This document shows positions 53,780-62,289 of a stretch of 64,000 nucleotides of DNA, piece after piece. The position numbers and the translations under genes were made by a program. Numbering within the stretch: position 1 is the stretch's first letter; each line of letters starts with the position of its first letter. Origin of the DNA: Cupriavidus phytohabitans (GTDB taxonomy: Bacteria > Pseudomonadota > Gammaproteobacteria > Burkholderiales > Burkholderiaceae); contig NZ_AUFE01000035.1 of assembly GCF_000426345.1 (NCBI RefSeq), positions 1-64,000 of the forward strand, written 5' to 3'. Under the pieces are notes generated by a model that worked only from the letters and a program-made list of their open reading frames with translations, was not told the DNA's origin and made no database searches.

Positions 53780-54208
53780 ATGAAGACCTTTTCCGCCAAG
53801 CCTCATGAGGTAAAGCGCGACTGGTACGTGATTGACGCGACGGACAAAGTCCTCGGCCGTGTCGCCAGCGAAGTGGCACGCCGTCTGCGCGGCAAGCACA
53901 AGCCGGAATTCACTCCGCACGTCGACACGGGTGATTACATCATCATCGTCAATGCAGCCAAGCTGCGTGTCACGGGTACCAAGGAAACGGACAAGAAGTA
54001 CTATCGCCATTCGGGTTACCCGGGCGGTATCTACGAAACGACGTTCGGCAAGATGCAACAGCGTTTCCCGGGCCGTGCCCTGGAAAAAGCTGTGAAAGGC
54101 ATGCTGCCGAAGGGTCCGCTGGGCTACGCGATGATCAAGAAGCTGAAGGTTTACGCCGAAGCCGAGCATCCGCACGAAGCGCAGCAGCCCAAGGCGCTGG
54201 AAATCTAA
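53780..54208 (+). CDS. rplM: 50S ribosomal protein L13
   Basis: A 142-aa ribosomal protein, complete. It starts MKTFSAKPHEVKRDWYVIDA and contains the family signature PGRALEKAVKGMLPKGPLGY near residue 95. It is among the first proteins to join the 23S rRNA. It forms an operon with rpsI, 12 bp downstream, as in most bacteria. Confidence 0.98.
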   Translation: MKTFSAKPHEVKRDWYVIDATDKVLGRVASEVARRLRGKHKPEFTPHVDTGDYIIIVNAAKLRVTGTKETDKKYYRHSGYPGGIYETTFGKMQQRFPGRALEKAVKGMLPKGPLGYAMIKKLKVYAEAEHPHEAQQPKALEI

Positions 54209-54220
54209 GGAGGCCAATCC

Positions 54221-54613
54221 ATGATCGGTAACTGGAATTACGGTACTGGCCGCCGCAAGAGCGCTGTGGCTCGTGTCTTCATCAAGTCGGGCAAGGGCGA
54301 CATCGTCGTCAACGGCAAGCCCATCAAAGAGTATTTCGCTCGCGAAACCTCGCTGATGATCGTGCGCCAGCCCCTGGAACTGACCGCCCACGGCGAAACG
54401 TTCGACATCAAGGTCAACGTGACCGGCGGTGGCGAAACCGGCCAGGCCGGCGCAGTGCGCCACGGCATCACCCGCGCCCTGATCGACTACGATGCGACCC
54501 TGAAGCCGGCCCTGTCGAAGGCTGGCTACGTCACGCGCGATGCACGTGAAGTCGAACGTAAGAAGGTCGGCTTCCACAAGGCGCGTCGTCGCAAGCAGTT
54601 CTCGAAGCGCTGA
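54221..54613 (+). CDS. rpsI: 30S ribosomal protein S9
   Basis: A 130-aa ribosomal protein. It begins MIGNWNYGTGRRKSAVARVF. The middle has GGGETGQAGAVRHGITRAL, the family signature. The tail KKVGFHKARRRKQFSKR is the basic extension that reaches the decoding centre and contacts P-site tRNA. A strong intrinsic terminator follows. Confidence 0.98.
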   Translation: MIGNWNYGTGRRKSAVARVFIKSGKGDIVVNGKPIKEYFARETSLMIVRQPLELTAHGETFDIKVNVTGGGETGQAGAVRHGITRALIDYDATLKPALSKAGYVTRDAREVERKKVGFHKARRRKQFSKR

Positions 54614-54659
54614 TGCGTTTTCGCGGTTCCGGTCCTGCCGGATGCCGCGAAATCCAAAG

Positions 54660-54689
54660 AAACCGCACGCTGGCCGTGCGGTTTTTTTT
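54660..54689 (+). terminator. Intrinsic terminator of rplM-rpsI
   Basis: AACCGCACG (54661-54669), loop CTGGC, CGTGCGGTT (54675-54683), then a T-run to 54689. It ends the ribosomal protein transcript 47 bp after rpsI. Confidence 0.93.
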
Positions 54690-54865
54690 CGACTGCGTCC
54701 TGCGGATTCGCATCCGGCCGTTGAAAATAGCGGTGGGCCCCCAGACTTTTGTGGGGTATGCGCTGCACGCGGCTACAATCACGCCCTGTCGCCATCGGCA
54801 AGCCGTCTGCCATGGCGATGCGCCCCGGGCCGTCGGGCCTGGTACGAACGAGAGAGGAGTGAGCG

Positions 54866-55363
54866 ATGCTGTTTTCTAAGAAGAAGGGCCTTTCGATCGA
54901 TACGCTGATCGGCGCAGACACCGCCATCGACGGCGACCTGGTGTTTGCCGGTGGCCTGCGGCTGGACGGGCGTGTGCGCGGCAACGTCACCGCCGCGCCG
55001 GGCAAGGCAAGCATGCTGGTAATCAGCGAGAAGGGCATGGTCGAGGGCGAGATCAGCGTCGGCCACCTGGTGCTGAACGGCACGGTGAAGGGGCCGGTGC
55101 ATGCGACCGACCTGCTGGAACTGCAGCCACAAGCCCGCGTGCTGGGCGACGTGCGTTATGCGGCGCTGGAGATGCACCAGGGTGCGCTGGTCGAAGGAAG
55201 GCTGGTACCGCTGGCACAGGGCACAGCCGGTGAAATCAAGGCGTTGCCCAACGTGGTCGATGCCGGAGCGGTCACAGAAGTGACGGGAGAGGCGGCTGAT
55301 GCCGATGCCGCGGATGAGGAAACTCCGCCAGTCGTAGCCAGTCCCACGGAAAAGGCCGCGTGA
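54866..55363 (+). CDS. Bactofilin family cytoskeletal protein
   Basis: A 165-aa polymer-forming protein. The central region (about residues 18-118) is a right-handed beta-helix of bactofilin type, with repeats such as LDGRVRGNVTAAPGKASMLV, VEGEISVGHLVLNGTVKGPV and ARVLGDVRYAALEMHQGALV. The flanks are short and disordered, typical of the family. It can form filaments at the membrane and act as a scaffold for cell-wall enzymes. GAGAGGAG precedes the ATG at 54866. It lies between rpsI and erpA. Confidence 0.9.
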   Translation: MLFSKKKGLSIDTLIGADTAIDGDLVFAGGLRLDGRVRGNVTAAPGKASMLVISEKGMVEGEISVGHLVLNGTVKGPVHATDLLELQPQARVLGDVRYAALEMHQGALVEGRLVPLAQGTAGEIKALPNVVDAGAVTEVTGEAADADAADEETPPVVASPTEKAA

Positions 55364-55464
55364 GCAGCCTGCTGCACGTCCGGAAACCCTTGAAAACAAA
55401 GGGGTTCGGCACGATCTTTCAGTAGCGCTTAGAATACAGGCGTATCTAAACAGGAGAACCCCCC

Positions 55465-55833
55465 ATGAACGCAGTCGCAGAGGCACCCGTTACCGAGGAC
55501 GTGCCGGCACCGTTCGTCTTTACCGACAGCGCCGCCGACAAGGTCAAGCAGTTGATCGAGGAAGAGGGCAATGCCGAGCTGAAACTGCGCGTGTTCGTGC
55601 AGGGCGGCGGCTGCTCGGGCTTCCAGTACGGCTTCACCTTCGACGAGGAAGTCAACGAAGACGACACCACCATGGTCAAGAATGGCGTCACCCTGCTGAT
55701 CGACTCGATGAGCTACCAGTACCTGGTGGGCGCCGAGATCGACTACAAGGAAGACATCAACGGCGCCCAGTTCGTGATCAAGAACCCGAATGCCTCGACC
55801 ACCTGTGGTTGCGGCTCGTCGTTCTCGGTCTGA
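55465..55833 (+). CDS. erpA: Iron-sulfur cluster insertion protein ErpA
   Basis: An A-type Fe-S carrier of 122 aa. The three cluster-binding cysteines are in VQGGGCSGFQYGF (first) and STTCGCGSSFSV (last two) at the C-terminus. ErpA delivers clusters to essential Fe-S enzymes. AGGAGA precedes the ATG. A terminator follows within 16 bp of the stop. Confidence 0.95.
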   Translation: MNAVAEAPVTEDVPAPFVFTDSAADKVKQLIEEEGNAELKLRVFVQGGGCSGFQYGFTFDEEVNEDDTTMVKNGVTLLIDSMSYQYLVGAEIDYKEDINGAQFVIKNPNASTTCGCGSSFSV

Positions 55834-55848
55834 GCGGTTCCGGCCCCC

Positions 55849-55880
55849 AAAAAACGCACCTTCGGGTGCGTTTTTGTTTT
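55849..55880 (+). terminator. Intrinsic terminator of erpA
   Basis: AAAACGCACC, loop TTCG, GGTGCGTTTTT (to 55875), then GTTTT. A UUCG-type tetraloop gives a very stable stem. The T- and A-runs on both sides may also serve the convergent phyH-like gene. Confidence 0.93.
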
Positions 55881-55890
55881 GTGGGCATGG

Positions 55891-56700
55891 TTACTTGCAG
55901 GCGCGCCAGACCACCGGAAACCAGTCCTCGCGCAAGCGCTCTCCGGTCTGCTGGCCGATGCCGGGAAACGGCGGCGAGGTACGTCCCGGCCGCTGCATGA
56001 AGCGCACGTCGTCGCCCAGGAAACGCGCGGAGAATGCGCGCCGGCGGCCGGCGCCACTATTGCCCGCGGCACCGTGCACGGTGCGGAAGTCGAACACCAC
56101 CGCATCGCCAGGCTCGAGTTCCGGCGCGAGCAGCGTGTGGCTGCCGTCCTCGACATCCGGCATGTCCATGAACGCACTGTCATCGTCGTCCTGGCTGCCA
56201 TAGAAGCTTTCGTTGCTGGCCCAGCGCTTGGGCCGCACCAGCTTCGGCCAGCGATGCGAGCCGGCCACCACGCGCAGCGTATTGGCCTGCGTGACGGGAT
56301 CCAGCGGGATCCAGTAGCTCGCGGTCTGGGCGCCGTCGACGCAGTAATAGGGCAGGTCCTGGTGCCAAGGCGTGGGCTTGGCCGTGCCGGGCTCCTTGAC
56401 CAGGATGTGTTCGTGGAACACCTGCACGGCCTGCGATTGCATGATGCGGCCGGCGATGGACGCCGCCGGGGACCGCCGGATAAATGCATCGAACGGCGCG
56501 ATTCGCTGCCAGTTGCAGTAGTCCTCGAAAAAGCGCCCGCCTTCGCCGGGCCGTACATTCTCGATGGCGAACGGCCCGGGTTCGGCCAGGTTCTGCGCGA
56601 AACCTTCGCGCAGCGGCTCGACCCAGTCAGCGAACGCGCCGCGCAGCACCAGCACGCCGTCGCGCTGGTAGGTATCGATCTGTTCCTGGGTGATTTCCAT
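55891..56700 (-). CDS. Phytanoyl-CoA dioxygenase (PhyH) family protein
   Basis: A 269-aa Fe(II)/2-oxoglutarate dioxygenase. The iron ligands appear as HQD (H113, D115, in PTPWHQDLPYYC) and the distal H209 in FDFRTVHGAAGNSG; an Arg-rich segment (GRRRAFSARF) after it can bind 2-oxoglutarate. The substrate is unknown: the family hydroxylates acyl-CoAs, amino acids and natural products. The start is the ATG at 56700; upstream frame extension covers the divergent lysR gene. It is divergent from a LysR gene with a shared 90-bp region, so it is likely that regulator's target. Confidence 0.9.
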   Translation of the reverse strand: MEITQEQIDTYQRDGVLVLRGAFADWVEPLREGFAQNLAEPGPFAIENVRPGEGGRFFEDYCNWQRIAPFDAFIRRSPAASIAGRIMQSQAVQVFHEHILVKEPGTAKPTPWHQDLPYYCVDGAQTASYWIPLDPVTQANTLRVVAGSHRWPKLVRPKRWASNESFYGSQDDDDSAFMDMPDVEDGSHTLLAPELEPGDAVVFDFRTVHGAAGNSGAGRRRAFSARFLGDDVRFMQRPGRTSPPFPGIGQQTGERLREDWFPVVWRACK

Positions 56701-56748
56701 GGCGGGGGCTCCGTTTGGCGATGCTCGCAGTATCGGCATTTGCCATGG

Positions 56749-56788
56749 ATAGGAAAAGCATATATTTCCTATGGTGTGATATAGGAAA
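56749..56788. promoter_or_regulatory. Three ATAGGAAA half-sites between phyH-like and lysR genes
   Basis: ATAGGAAA at 56749-56756, its reverse complement TTTCCTAT at 56765-56772 and ATAGGAAA again at 56781-56788. Start-to-start spacing is exactly 16 bp in both steps. The third copy ends 2 bp before the lysR ATG and also serves as its AGGAAA ribosome site, so binding would block its own transcript. This is a strong candidate for the LysR operator. Confidence 0.65.
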
Positions 56789-56790
56789 AC

Positions 56791-57708
56791 ATGATCCCTT
56801 TCTCTTTCCGCCAGCTCGAGTACTTTGTCGCCGCCGCCGAGCACGGCAGCATCAGCGCGGCGGCACGCGCACGCCACGTGTCGCAGCCGTCTGTGTCGAC
56901 CGCGATCGCACAGTTGGAAGACACGCTGGGAGAGCCGCTGTTCCGGCGCCAGGTCAGTCGTGGCCTGGCGCTGACGCCGGCCGGCCAGCGCCTGCTTGGC
57001 CGTGCGCGCGACATACTGGCGCTGGCGGCGGGCCTGACTGCCGACGAAGCGGGCGAGCGCGGCCTGAGCGGCCAGTTGTCGCTGACGTGTTTCCAGGACC
57101 TGGGGCCGTATTTCGTGCCGCGCCTGCTGGCCGGCTTCCGCGAGCGGCACCCCCGCGTCTCGGTGACCCTGTTCGAGGCCGACCTCTTCACCGTGCACCG
57201 CGCGCTGCAGGTCGGCAAGGCGGAACTGGCGCTGACCTACGACCTGGGCCTGGATGCCCGCACCGAGCGCTGCACGCTTGCGCAACTGCCGCCATACGCG
57301 CTGCTGCCTGCGGGGCACGCGCTGGCGCGCAGCGCGGACGTGAGCCTGGCCGACCTTGCCGGCGAACGTCTGATCCTCGAGGACATCCCGCAGACACGGG
57401 AATACTTCCTGTCGCTGTTCTGGGCGCATGGCCTGCATCCGGCGCCGCACCAGTACACCCAGACCTTCGAGATGCAGCGCGGGCTGGTCGCTCACGGCTA
57501 TGGCGTGGCGCTGTCGTGCACGCGGCCGGCCGGCGACCACAGCTACGACGGCATGCCGATCGCCTGCCTGCCGCTGCGCGAGCCGGTGACGCCGCAGCGC
57601 GTGGTGCTGGCGCGCTCGCCGGCCATGCGCGCTTCGCCGCTGGCACAGGCATTCATGTTGTATGTGGAGGAGGGCGCCGCCCAGGCGAAAGCCGTTCAGC
57701 GCGGATAG
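56791..57708 (+). CDS. LysR family regulator of the phyH-like gene
   Basis: A 305-aa LysR-type regulator: winged helix in residues 1-60 (FRQLEYFVAAAEHGSISAAA then RARHVSQPSVSTAIAQLEDT) and an effector domain from about residue 90 (LSGQLSLTCFQDLGPYFVPR). It is divergent from the phyH-like gene and its 3' end overlaps anmK (convergent) by 13 bp. The inducer is unknown but may be the dioxygenase substrate or product. The pair sits between erpA and anmK, which are otherwise housekeeping genes; this suggests a later insertion. Confidence 0.9.
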   Translation: MIPFSFRQLEYFVAAAEHGSISAAARARHVSQPSVSTAIAQLEDTLGEPLFRRQVSRGLALTPAGQRLLGRARDILALAAGLTADEAGERGLSGQLSLTCFQDLGPYFVPRLLAGFRERHPRVSVTLFEADLFTVHRALQVGKAELALTYDLGLDARTERCTLAQLPPYALLPAGHALARSADVSLADLAGERLILEDIPQTREYFLSLFWAHGLHPAPHQYTQTFEMQRGLVAHGYGVALSCTRPAGDHSYDGMPIACLPLREPVTPQRVVLARSPAMRASPLAQAFMLYVEEGAAQAKAVQRG

Positions 57709-58823
57709 ATCGCGCCCAGCACGCGCTGCCCGGCAGCGCCGGTTACGGCAGGTACGTTGCCAGGCAGTCGCAGCGTGCACTGGCGCGCCAGCCAGGCAAA
57801 GGCGATGGCCTCCACCTGCGAGACCGGCACCCCGTAGTGTTCCGAGGTTTCGATGGCTACGCCAGGCAGCGCCTGCGCCAGCCGCGCCATCACGAAGGCA
57901 TTACGGGCGCCGCCACCGCAAACCACAAGGCGCCTTGCGTCGCGCGCGTGGGTACGCACGTCGCGCGCGATGGCTTCGGCGGTCAGCGCCGCCAGCGTCG
58001 CCTGCACGTCGTCAGGCGCGAGGTGCCCGAAGGCCTGCAGTTGGCTATCCAGCCAGCCGGGATGGAACAGGTCGCGGCCGGTGCTCTTAGGCGGCGGCGC
58101 GCTGAAATAGGGATCCGCCAGACACCGCGCCAGCAGTGCATCGTCGACGCGCCCGCTGGCCGCCCAGTCGCCATTGCTGTCGAACGGCAGCCCGCGGTGG
58201 CGATGGATCCAATAGTCGAGCAGCGCATTGCCCGGGCCGCAATCGAAACCGCTGACGGCGCCGGTGGCAGGCAGGATGCTGATATTGGAAATGCCGCCGA
58301 TATTGCAGGCGACGCGGGTCTCGGCGTCGCTGCCGAACAGCGCGTGATGCAGGGCTGGCACCAGCGGTGCGCCCTGGCCGCCGGCGGCGACGTCGCGGCT
58401 GCGGAAGTCCGCAACCACGTCGATGCCGGCCAGTTCTGCCAGCCGGGCCGGATGCTGGCTTTGCCGCGTGTAGCCGATACCGTCGTACAGGCCCGGCCGG
58501 TGACGGATGGTCTGGCCATGCGCGCCGATGGCGGCGACCGAGGCGGCAGGCACACCGGCCTCGCGCAGCAGCGCGGCCACGCAAGCGGCGTAGACCTCGG
58601 CCAGCGCATTGGCCGCCAGTGCCTCGCGGTGGATCTCGTCCTCGCCCGGCTGCTGCAGGGCGCCATATGCCGCGCGCAGCGACTCGGGGAAGGGTTCGCT
58701 GGCGGCGGCCAGTACCTCCGGCCGCGCGCCGCTGAAATCGACCAGCGCCGCATCGGCACCATCCATGCTGGTGCCGGACATGATGCCGATATAGCGTTCG
58801 CTGCCTGGCACGGGCTGGGTCAC
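57696..58823 (-). CDS. anmK: Anhydro-N-acetylmuramic acid kinase AnmK
   Basis: A 375-aa kinase that opens and phosphorylates anhydro-MurNAc during cell-wall recycling. The nucleotide-binding start ERYIGIMSGTSMDGADAALV is clear. GAHGQTIRHRPGLYDGIGYT, the ATP-binding CNIGGISNISILP and FDCGPGNALLDYW segments and VCGGGARNAFVMARL are also in place. The 3' end overlaps the convergent lysR by 13 bp. It is downstream of the M23 peptidase gene by 8 bp, likely one transcript. Confidence 0.95.
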   Translation of the reverse strand: MTQPVPGSERYIGIMSGTSMDGADAALVDFSGARPEVLAAASEPFPESLRAAYGALQQPGEDEIHREALAANALAEVYAACVAALLREAGVPAASVAAIGAHGQTIRHRPGLYDGIGYTRQSQHPARLAELAGIDVVADFRSRDVAAGGQGAPLVPALHHALFGSDAETRVACNIGGISNISILPATGAVSGFDCGPGNALLDYWIHRHRGLPFDSNGDWAASGRVDDALLARCLADPYFSAPPPKSTGRDLFHPGWLDSQLQAFGHLAPDDVQATLAALTAEAIARDVRTHARDARRLVVCGGGARNAFVMARLAQALPGVAIETSEHYGVPVSQVEAIAFAWLARQCTLRLPGNVPAVTGAAGQRVLGAIYPR

Positions 58824-58831
58824 GGTCCGCG

Positions 58832-60226
58832 TCAGTTGGAAGCGGTCAGCACGTTGTAGGCGCGCAGCGCATTGATGCGGCTGAGCAGCCCGCTGGTGTA
58901 GGTCTGGAATTCCTGGCGCGACTTGCCGCTCAGCGGCGGGGATTCCATCAGCGTGATGGTCAGCGGGTTCTGCGGCACGTCATTGAAGCGGAACTCATAG
59001 TGCAGGTGCGGGCCGGTGGCCCAGCCGGTCGAGCCGACATAGCCGATCAGCTGGCCTTGCCGCACCGGCTGGCCCTGGCGCATGCCGGCAAAGCCGGACA
59101 GGTGCGCGTAGTAGGTCGAGTAGCCGTTGGCATGGCTCAGGATGACGATGTTGCCGTAGCCGTTCTGCTGGCCGACGAATTCGACCACGCCGTCGCCGGT
59201 GGCCAGCACCTTGGTGCCGGTCGGGGCGGCGAAGTCCACGCCCTTGTGCTGGGCCCAGTCGTGGTGCAGCGGATGCTCGCGGCCGCCGAAGCCCGACGAC
59301 ACGCGCGAGAACTCGACCGGCGAGCGCAGGAACGGCCGCTTCATGCTGCGTCCGTCGAACGTGTAATAGGCGCCGGCGCCATCCTTGCTGTCTTCCGGCG
59401 AGAACCACAGCGCCTGGTGCAGCTGGTTGCGGTTGATCAGCTCGATCGCGATCACGCGGCCGTTGCGCACGAAAGTACCGTCGCGGAAGCCCGCTTCATA
59501 GATGATGCGGAAGCGGTCGCCACTGGCGATATCGTGGTGGAAGTCGATCACGCCGGAGAAGATCGACAGCATCTGCTGCACGACCTCGTCGGGCACGTTG
59601 GCCGCATCCATGGCCTTGAAGAAGCCGGCGCCGGAAATCGCGCCCGACGCCATCTCGTAGTGCACGTCGTTGTCAACGCGCTGGACCTTGGCCTTGTAGG
59701 TGGCGCTGCCATTGCCGGCTGCCGCGCGCACACGCTCGATCACCAGTTCGCGCGAGGCCGCGGCGTCGCCGCCGAGGTTGGCCTGCAGCGACACCAGCAT
59801 GTTGCTTTCATCGATCTCCGCCTGCACCGCCTGGCCGGGGTTCAGGCCGAACAGGCCGCGCGCGGCGGGGTTCTTGACGATAAAGGCTTGCGCATCGGGA
59901 TCGTCCACGCCGAGACGGCGCAGCAGGCTGCCGATGGTGTCGCCACGCTGCATGCGCTCTTCGCGCACGTACACGGCCTGGCTGTCGGTCAGCAGGTCTA
60001 GCTGCTCGCGCACGTCGGGCATGCGCAGGGGCTGCTCGGTGCGCGGCGCGAGCGGATCATCGAAGGCGCTGCGCGGTGCAACGCCCATCGCCGCGGCCAT
60101 GCCGAGCGTGAAGATCGCGCCCACCGAGGCAGTGAGTTGCTTGCGCCGGCGCGCATGCTGGGGGTTGGTTGGGTCAACGAGAACCACCAGCTCGCGCGCG
60201 AAAACTTCGCGGAGTCTTGACCACAT
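58832..60226 (-). CDS. M23 family metallopeptidase (MepM/OapA-like murein endopeptidase)
   Basis: A membrane-anchored murein DD-endopeptidase type protein of 464 aa. An N-terminal cytoplasmic stretch is followed by a transmembrane helix at about 32-50. An OapA/LysM-like region has RMQRGDTIGSLLRRLGVDD near 91-109. The C-terminal M23 domain has the zinc ligands H327 and D331 (HKGVDFAAPTGT) and H409 in HLHYEF, with H375 likely catalytic. It cuts peptide cross-links so new wall can be inserted. The ATG at 60226 or the GTG at 60229 may be the start. Confidence 0.92.
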   Translation of the reverse strand: MWSRLREVFARELVVLVDPTNPQHARRRKQLTASVGAIFTLGMAAAMGVAPRSAFDDPLAPRTEQPLRMPDVREQLDLLTDSQAVYVREERMQRGDTIGSLLRRLGVDDPDAQAFIVKNPAARGLFGLNPGQAVQAEIDESNMLVSLQANLGGDAAASRELVIERVRAAAGNGSATYKAKVQRVDNDVHYEMASGAISGAGFFKAMDAANVPDEVVQQMLSIFSGVIDFHHDIASGDRFRIIYEAGFRDGTFVRNGRVIAIELINRNQLHQALWFSPEDSKDGAGAYYTFDGRSMKRPFLRSPVEFSRVSSGFGGREHPLHHDWAQHKGVDFAAPTGTKVLATGDGVVEFVGQQNGYGNIVILSHANGYSTYYAHLSGFAGMRQGQPVRQGQLIGYVGSTGWATGPHLHYEFRFNDVPQNPLTITLMESPPLSGKSRQEFQTYTSGLLSRINALRAYNVLTASN

Positions 60227-60496
60227 CACGTAAAATTCAACCTTGGTCTGAGCACCGCTGCCGGAACGATGTGTCTCGTCTGCCTTCCTCCCCCGAGGTG
60301 CGGCGCGTGCTGTTCACTTTATCGGGCCACCTGCATCGGATCGCGGCCTCGATTCGGATCGAGGGCTGCGGCAAGTGACTGGTGGCGCACAGGAAAGGGT
60401 CCTGATGGCGCCCGGAAAGGCGGATTATACCAAAATCCGCTGCTCGCGGCTGTCGGAATCTTTCCTAAAATTTCATGTATTTCAAAGACTTACGTC

Positions 60497-61738
60497 ATGA
60501 CTGAAGTTTCCACGGGCCCCGCGGCCAAATACCCCCTGACGCCGTCGGTGATGCACGCCCTGGAGGTCTCCAAGCGTGGCTGCGACGAACTGCTGATCGA
60601 ATCCGAGTGGACGCAGAAGCTGGCGCGCAGCGAGGCCACCGGCGTGCCGCTGCGCATCAAGCTGGGCCTGGATCCGACCGCGCCCGACATCCATATCGGC
60701 CACACCGTGGTGCTGAACAAGCTGCGCCAGCTGCAGGACCTCGGCCACCAGGTGATCTTCCTGATCGGCGATTTCACCTCGACCATCGGCGATCCGTCGG
60801 GCCGCAACAGCACGCGCCCGCCGCTGACGCGCGAGCAGATCGAGGCCAACGCCCAGACCTACTACCGCCAGGCCAGCCTGGTGCTGGACCCGGCGCGCAC
60901 CGAGATCCGCTACAACAGCGAGTGGTGCGACCCGCTGGGCGCGCGCGGCATGATCCAGCTGGCCGCCAAGTACACCGTGGCCCGGATGATGGAGCGCGAC
61001 GACTTCACCAAGCGGTTCCGGTCTGGGATTCCGATCTCGGTGCATGAGTTCCTCTACCCGCTGATGCAGGGCTATGACTCGGTCGCGCTCAAGTCCGACC
61101 TGGAGCTCGGCGGCACCGACCAGAAGTTCAACCTGCTGGTCGGCCGCGAGCTGCAGAAGGAATACGGCCAGGAGCCGCAGTGCATCCTGACCATGCCGCT
61201 GCTGGTCGGCCTGGACGGGGTCGAGAAGATGTCCAAGTCCAAGGGCAACTACGTCGGCGTGACCGAGGCGCCCAACGACATGTTCGGCAAGCTGATGAGC
61301 ATCTCGGACGACCTGATGTGGCAGTACTTCACGCTGCTCTCGTTCCGCCCGATGGCCGAGATCGACCTGATGAAGCAGGAGATCGCTGCGGGCCGCAACC
61401 CGCGCGACTGCAAGGTGCTGCTGGCGCAGGAGATCGTGGCGCGCTTCCACAGCCAGGCCGATGCCGAGAAGGCGCTGGAAGACTTCAACCACCGCGCGCG
61501 CGGCGGCGTGCCCGACGACATCCCCGCGGTCAGCCTGGAAGGTGCGCCGCTGGGCATCGCGCAGCTGCTCAAGCAGGCCAACCTGGTGCCGTCGACTTCG
61601 GAAGCCAACCGCAATATCGAGCAGGGCGGCGTCAAGATCGACGGGGCCACGGTCAGCGACAAGGCGACCAGGGTTGCCGCCGGCACCTACGTCGTGCAGG
61701 TCGGCAAGCGCCGCTTCGCGCGCGTGACGCTGTCCTGA
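60497..61738 (+). CDS. tyrS: Tyrosyl-tRNA synthetase
   Basis: A class I synthetase of 413 aa, of the TyrRS group 2 with KMSKS. HIGHTVVLNKLRQLQ (HIGH) and KMSKSKGNYVG are evident, and the C-terminal S4-type RNA-binding domain is seen in EANRNIEQGGVKIDGATVSD. The start is the ATG at 60497; the frame is open to 60269 but that is upstream sequence of the divergent M23 gene. The gap 60230-60496 contains GCGGAT-N9-ATCCGC (60420-60440), an inverted repeat of unknown meaning. Confidence 0.96.
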   Translation: MTEVSTGPAAKYPLTPSVMHALEVSKRGCDELLIESEWTQKLARSEATGVPLRIKLGLDPTAPDIHIGHTVVLNKLRQLQDLGHQVIFLIGDFTSTIGDPSGRNSTRPPLTREQIEANAQTYYRQASLVLDPARTEIRYNSEWCDPLGARGMIQLAAKYTVARMMERDDFTKRFRSGIPISVHEFLYPLMQGYDSVALKSDLELGGTDQKFNLLVGRELQKEYGQEPQCILTMPLLVGLDGVEKMSKSKGNYVGVTEAPNDMFGKLMSISDDLMWQYFTLLSFRPMAEIDLMKQEIAAGRNPRDCKVLLAQEIVARFHSQADAEKALEDFNHRARGGVPDDIPAVSLEGAPLGIAQLLKQANLVPSTSEANRNIEQGGVKIDGATVSDKATRVAAGTYVVQVGKRRFARVTLS

Positions 61739-61748
61739 GGCGGCGGGC

Positions 61749-62210
61749 ATGATCGCATTGATCCAGCGAGTCGCGCGGGCCTGCGTGACCGTCGAAGGCC
61801 GCACCACCGGCGAGATCGGCGCCGGCCTGCTGGCACTGGTCTGCGCCGAGCGCGGCGACACCGAGGCGCAGGCCGAGCGGCTGCTGGCCAAGATGCTGTC
61901 ATACCGGGTGTTCTCCGATGCCGCCGGCAAGATGAACCTGCCCGTGCAGAACATGGACGGCAACGGCAATGCCGGCGGCCTGCTGGTGGTGTCGCAGTTC
62001 ACGCTGGCGGCCGACACCAACAGCGGTACGCGGCCCAGCTTCACGCCGGCGGCGTCGCCGGAGGATGGCAAGCGGCTGTACGAGCATTTCGTGGCAAAGG
62101 CGCGCGCGGCGCATCCGCAGGTGCAGACTGGCGAGTTCGGCGCGATGATGCAGGTCAGCCTGGTCAATGACGGGCCGGTCACGTTCTGGCTGCGGGTGCC
62201 GCCTGCCTGA
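61749..62210 (+). CDS. dtd: D-aminoacyl-tRNA deacylase
   Basis: A 153-aa enzyme that removes D-amino acids and glycine misloaded on tRNA. It begins MIALIQRVARACVTVEGRTT. The active-site pattern SQFTLAADTNSGTRPSFTPA is present, as is NDGPVTFWL near the end. It lies 10 bp after tyrS; D-Tyr-tRNA is its classic substrate, so the pairing makes sense. Confidence 0.95.
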   Translation: MIALIQRVARACVTVEGRTTGEIGAGLLALVCAERGDTEAQAERLLAKMLSYRVFSDAAGKMNLPVQNMDGNGNAGGLLVVSQFTLAADTNSGTRPSFTPAASPEDGKRLYEHFVAKARAAHPQVQTGEFGAMMQVSLVNDGPVTFWLRVPPA

Positions 62211-62289
62211 AGCAGATCGCCAGATTGCAGATCGCAAGACAGATCCCAAGCTGCCACGCCCCGGCGCGGCACCAAGACAGGAGAGACAA

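Noticed and set aside
53352..53783. Possible 143-codon gene reading through the region before rplM
   Set aside because: It crosses a strong intrinsic terminator and the rplM promoter, has no family likeness and no good ribosome site.
60420..60440. GCGGAT-N9-ATCCGC inverted repeat before tyrS as a defined operator
   Set aside because: The arms are only 6 bp and no regulator is implied; kept only as a note under tyrS.
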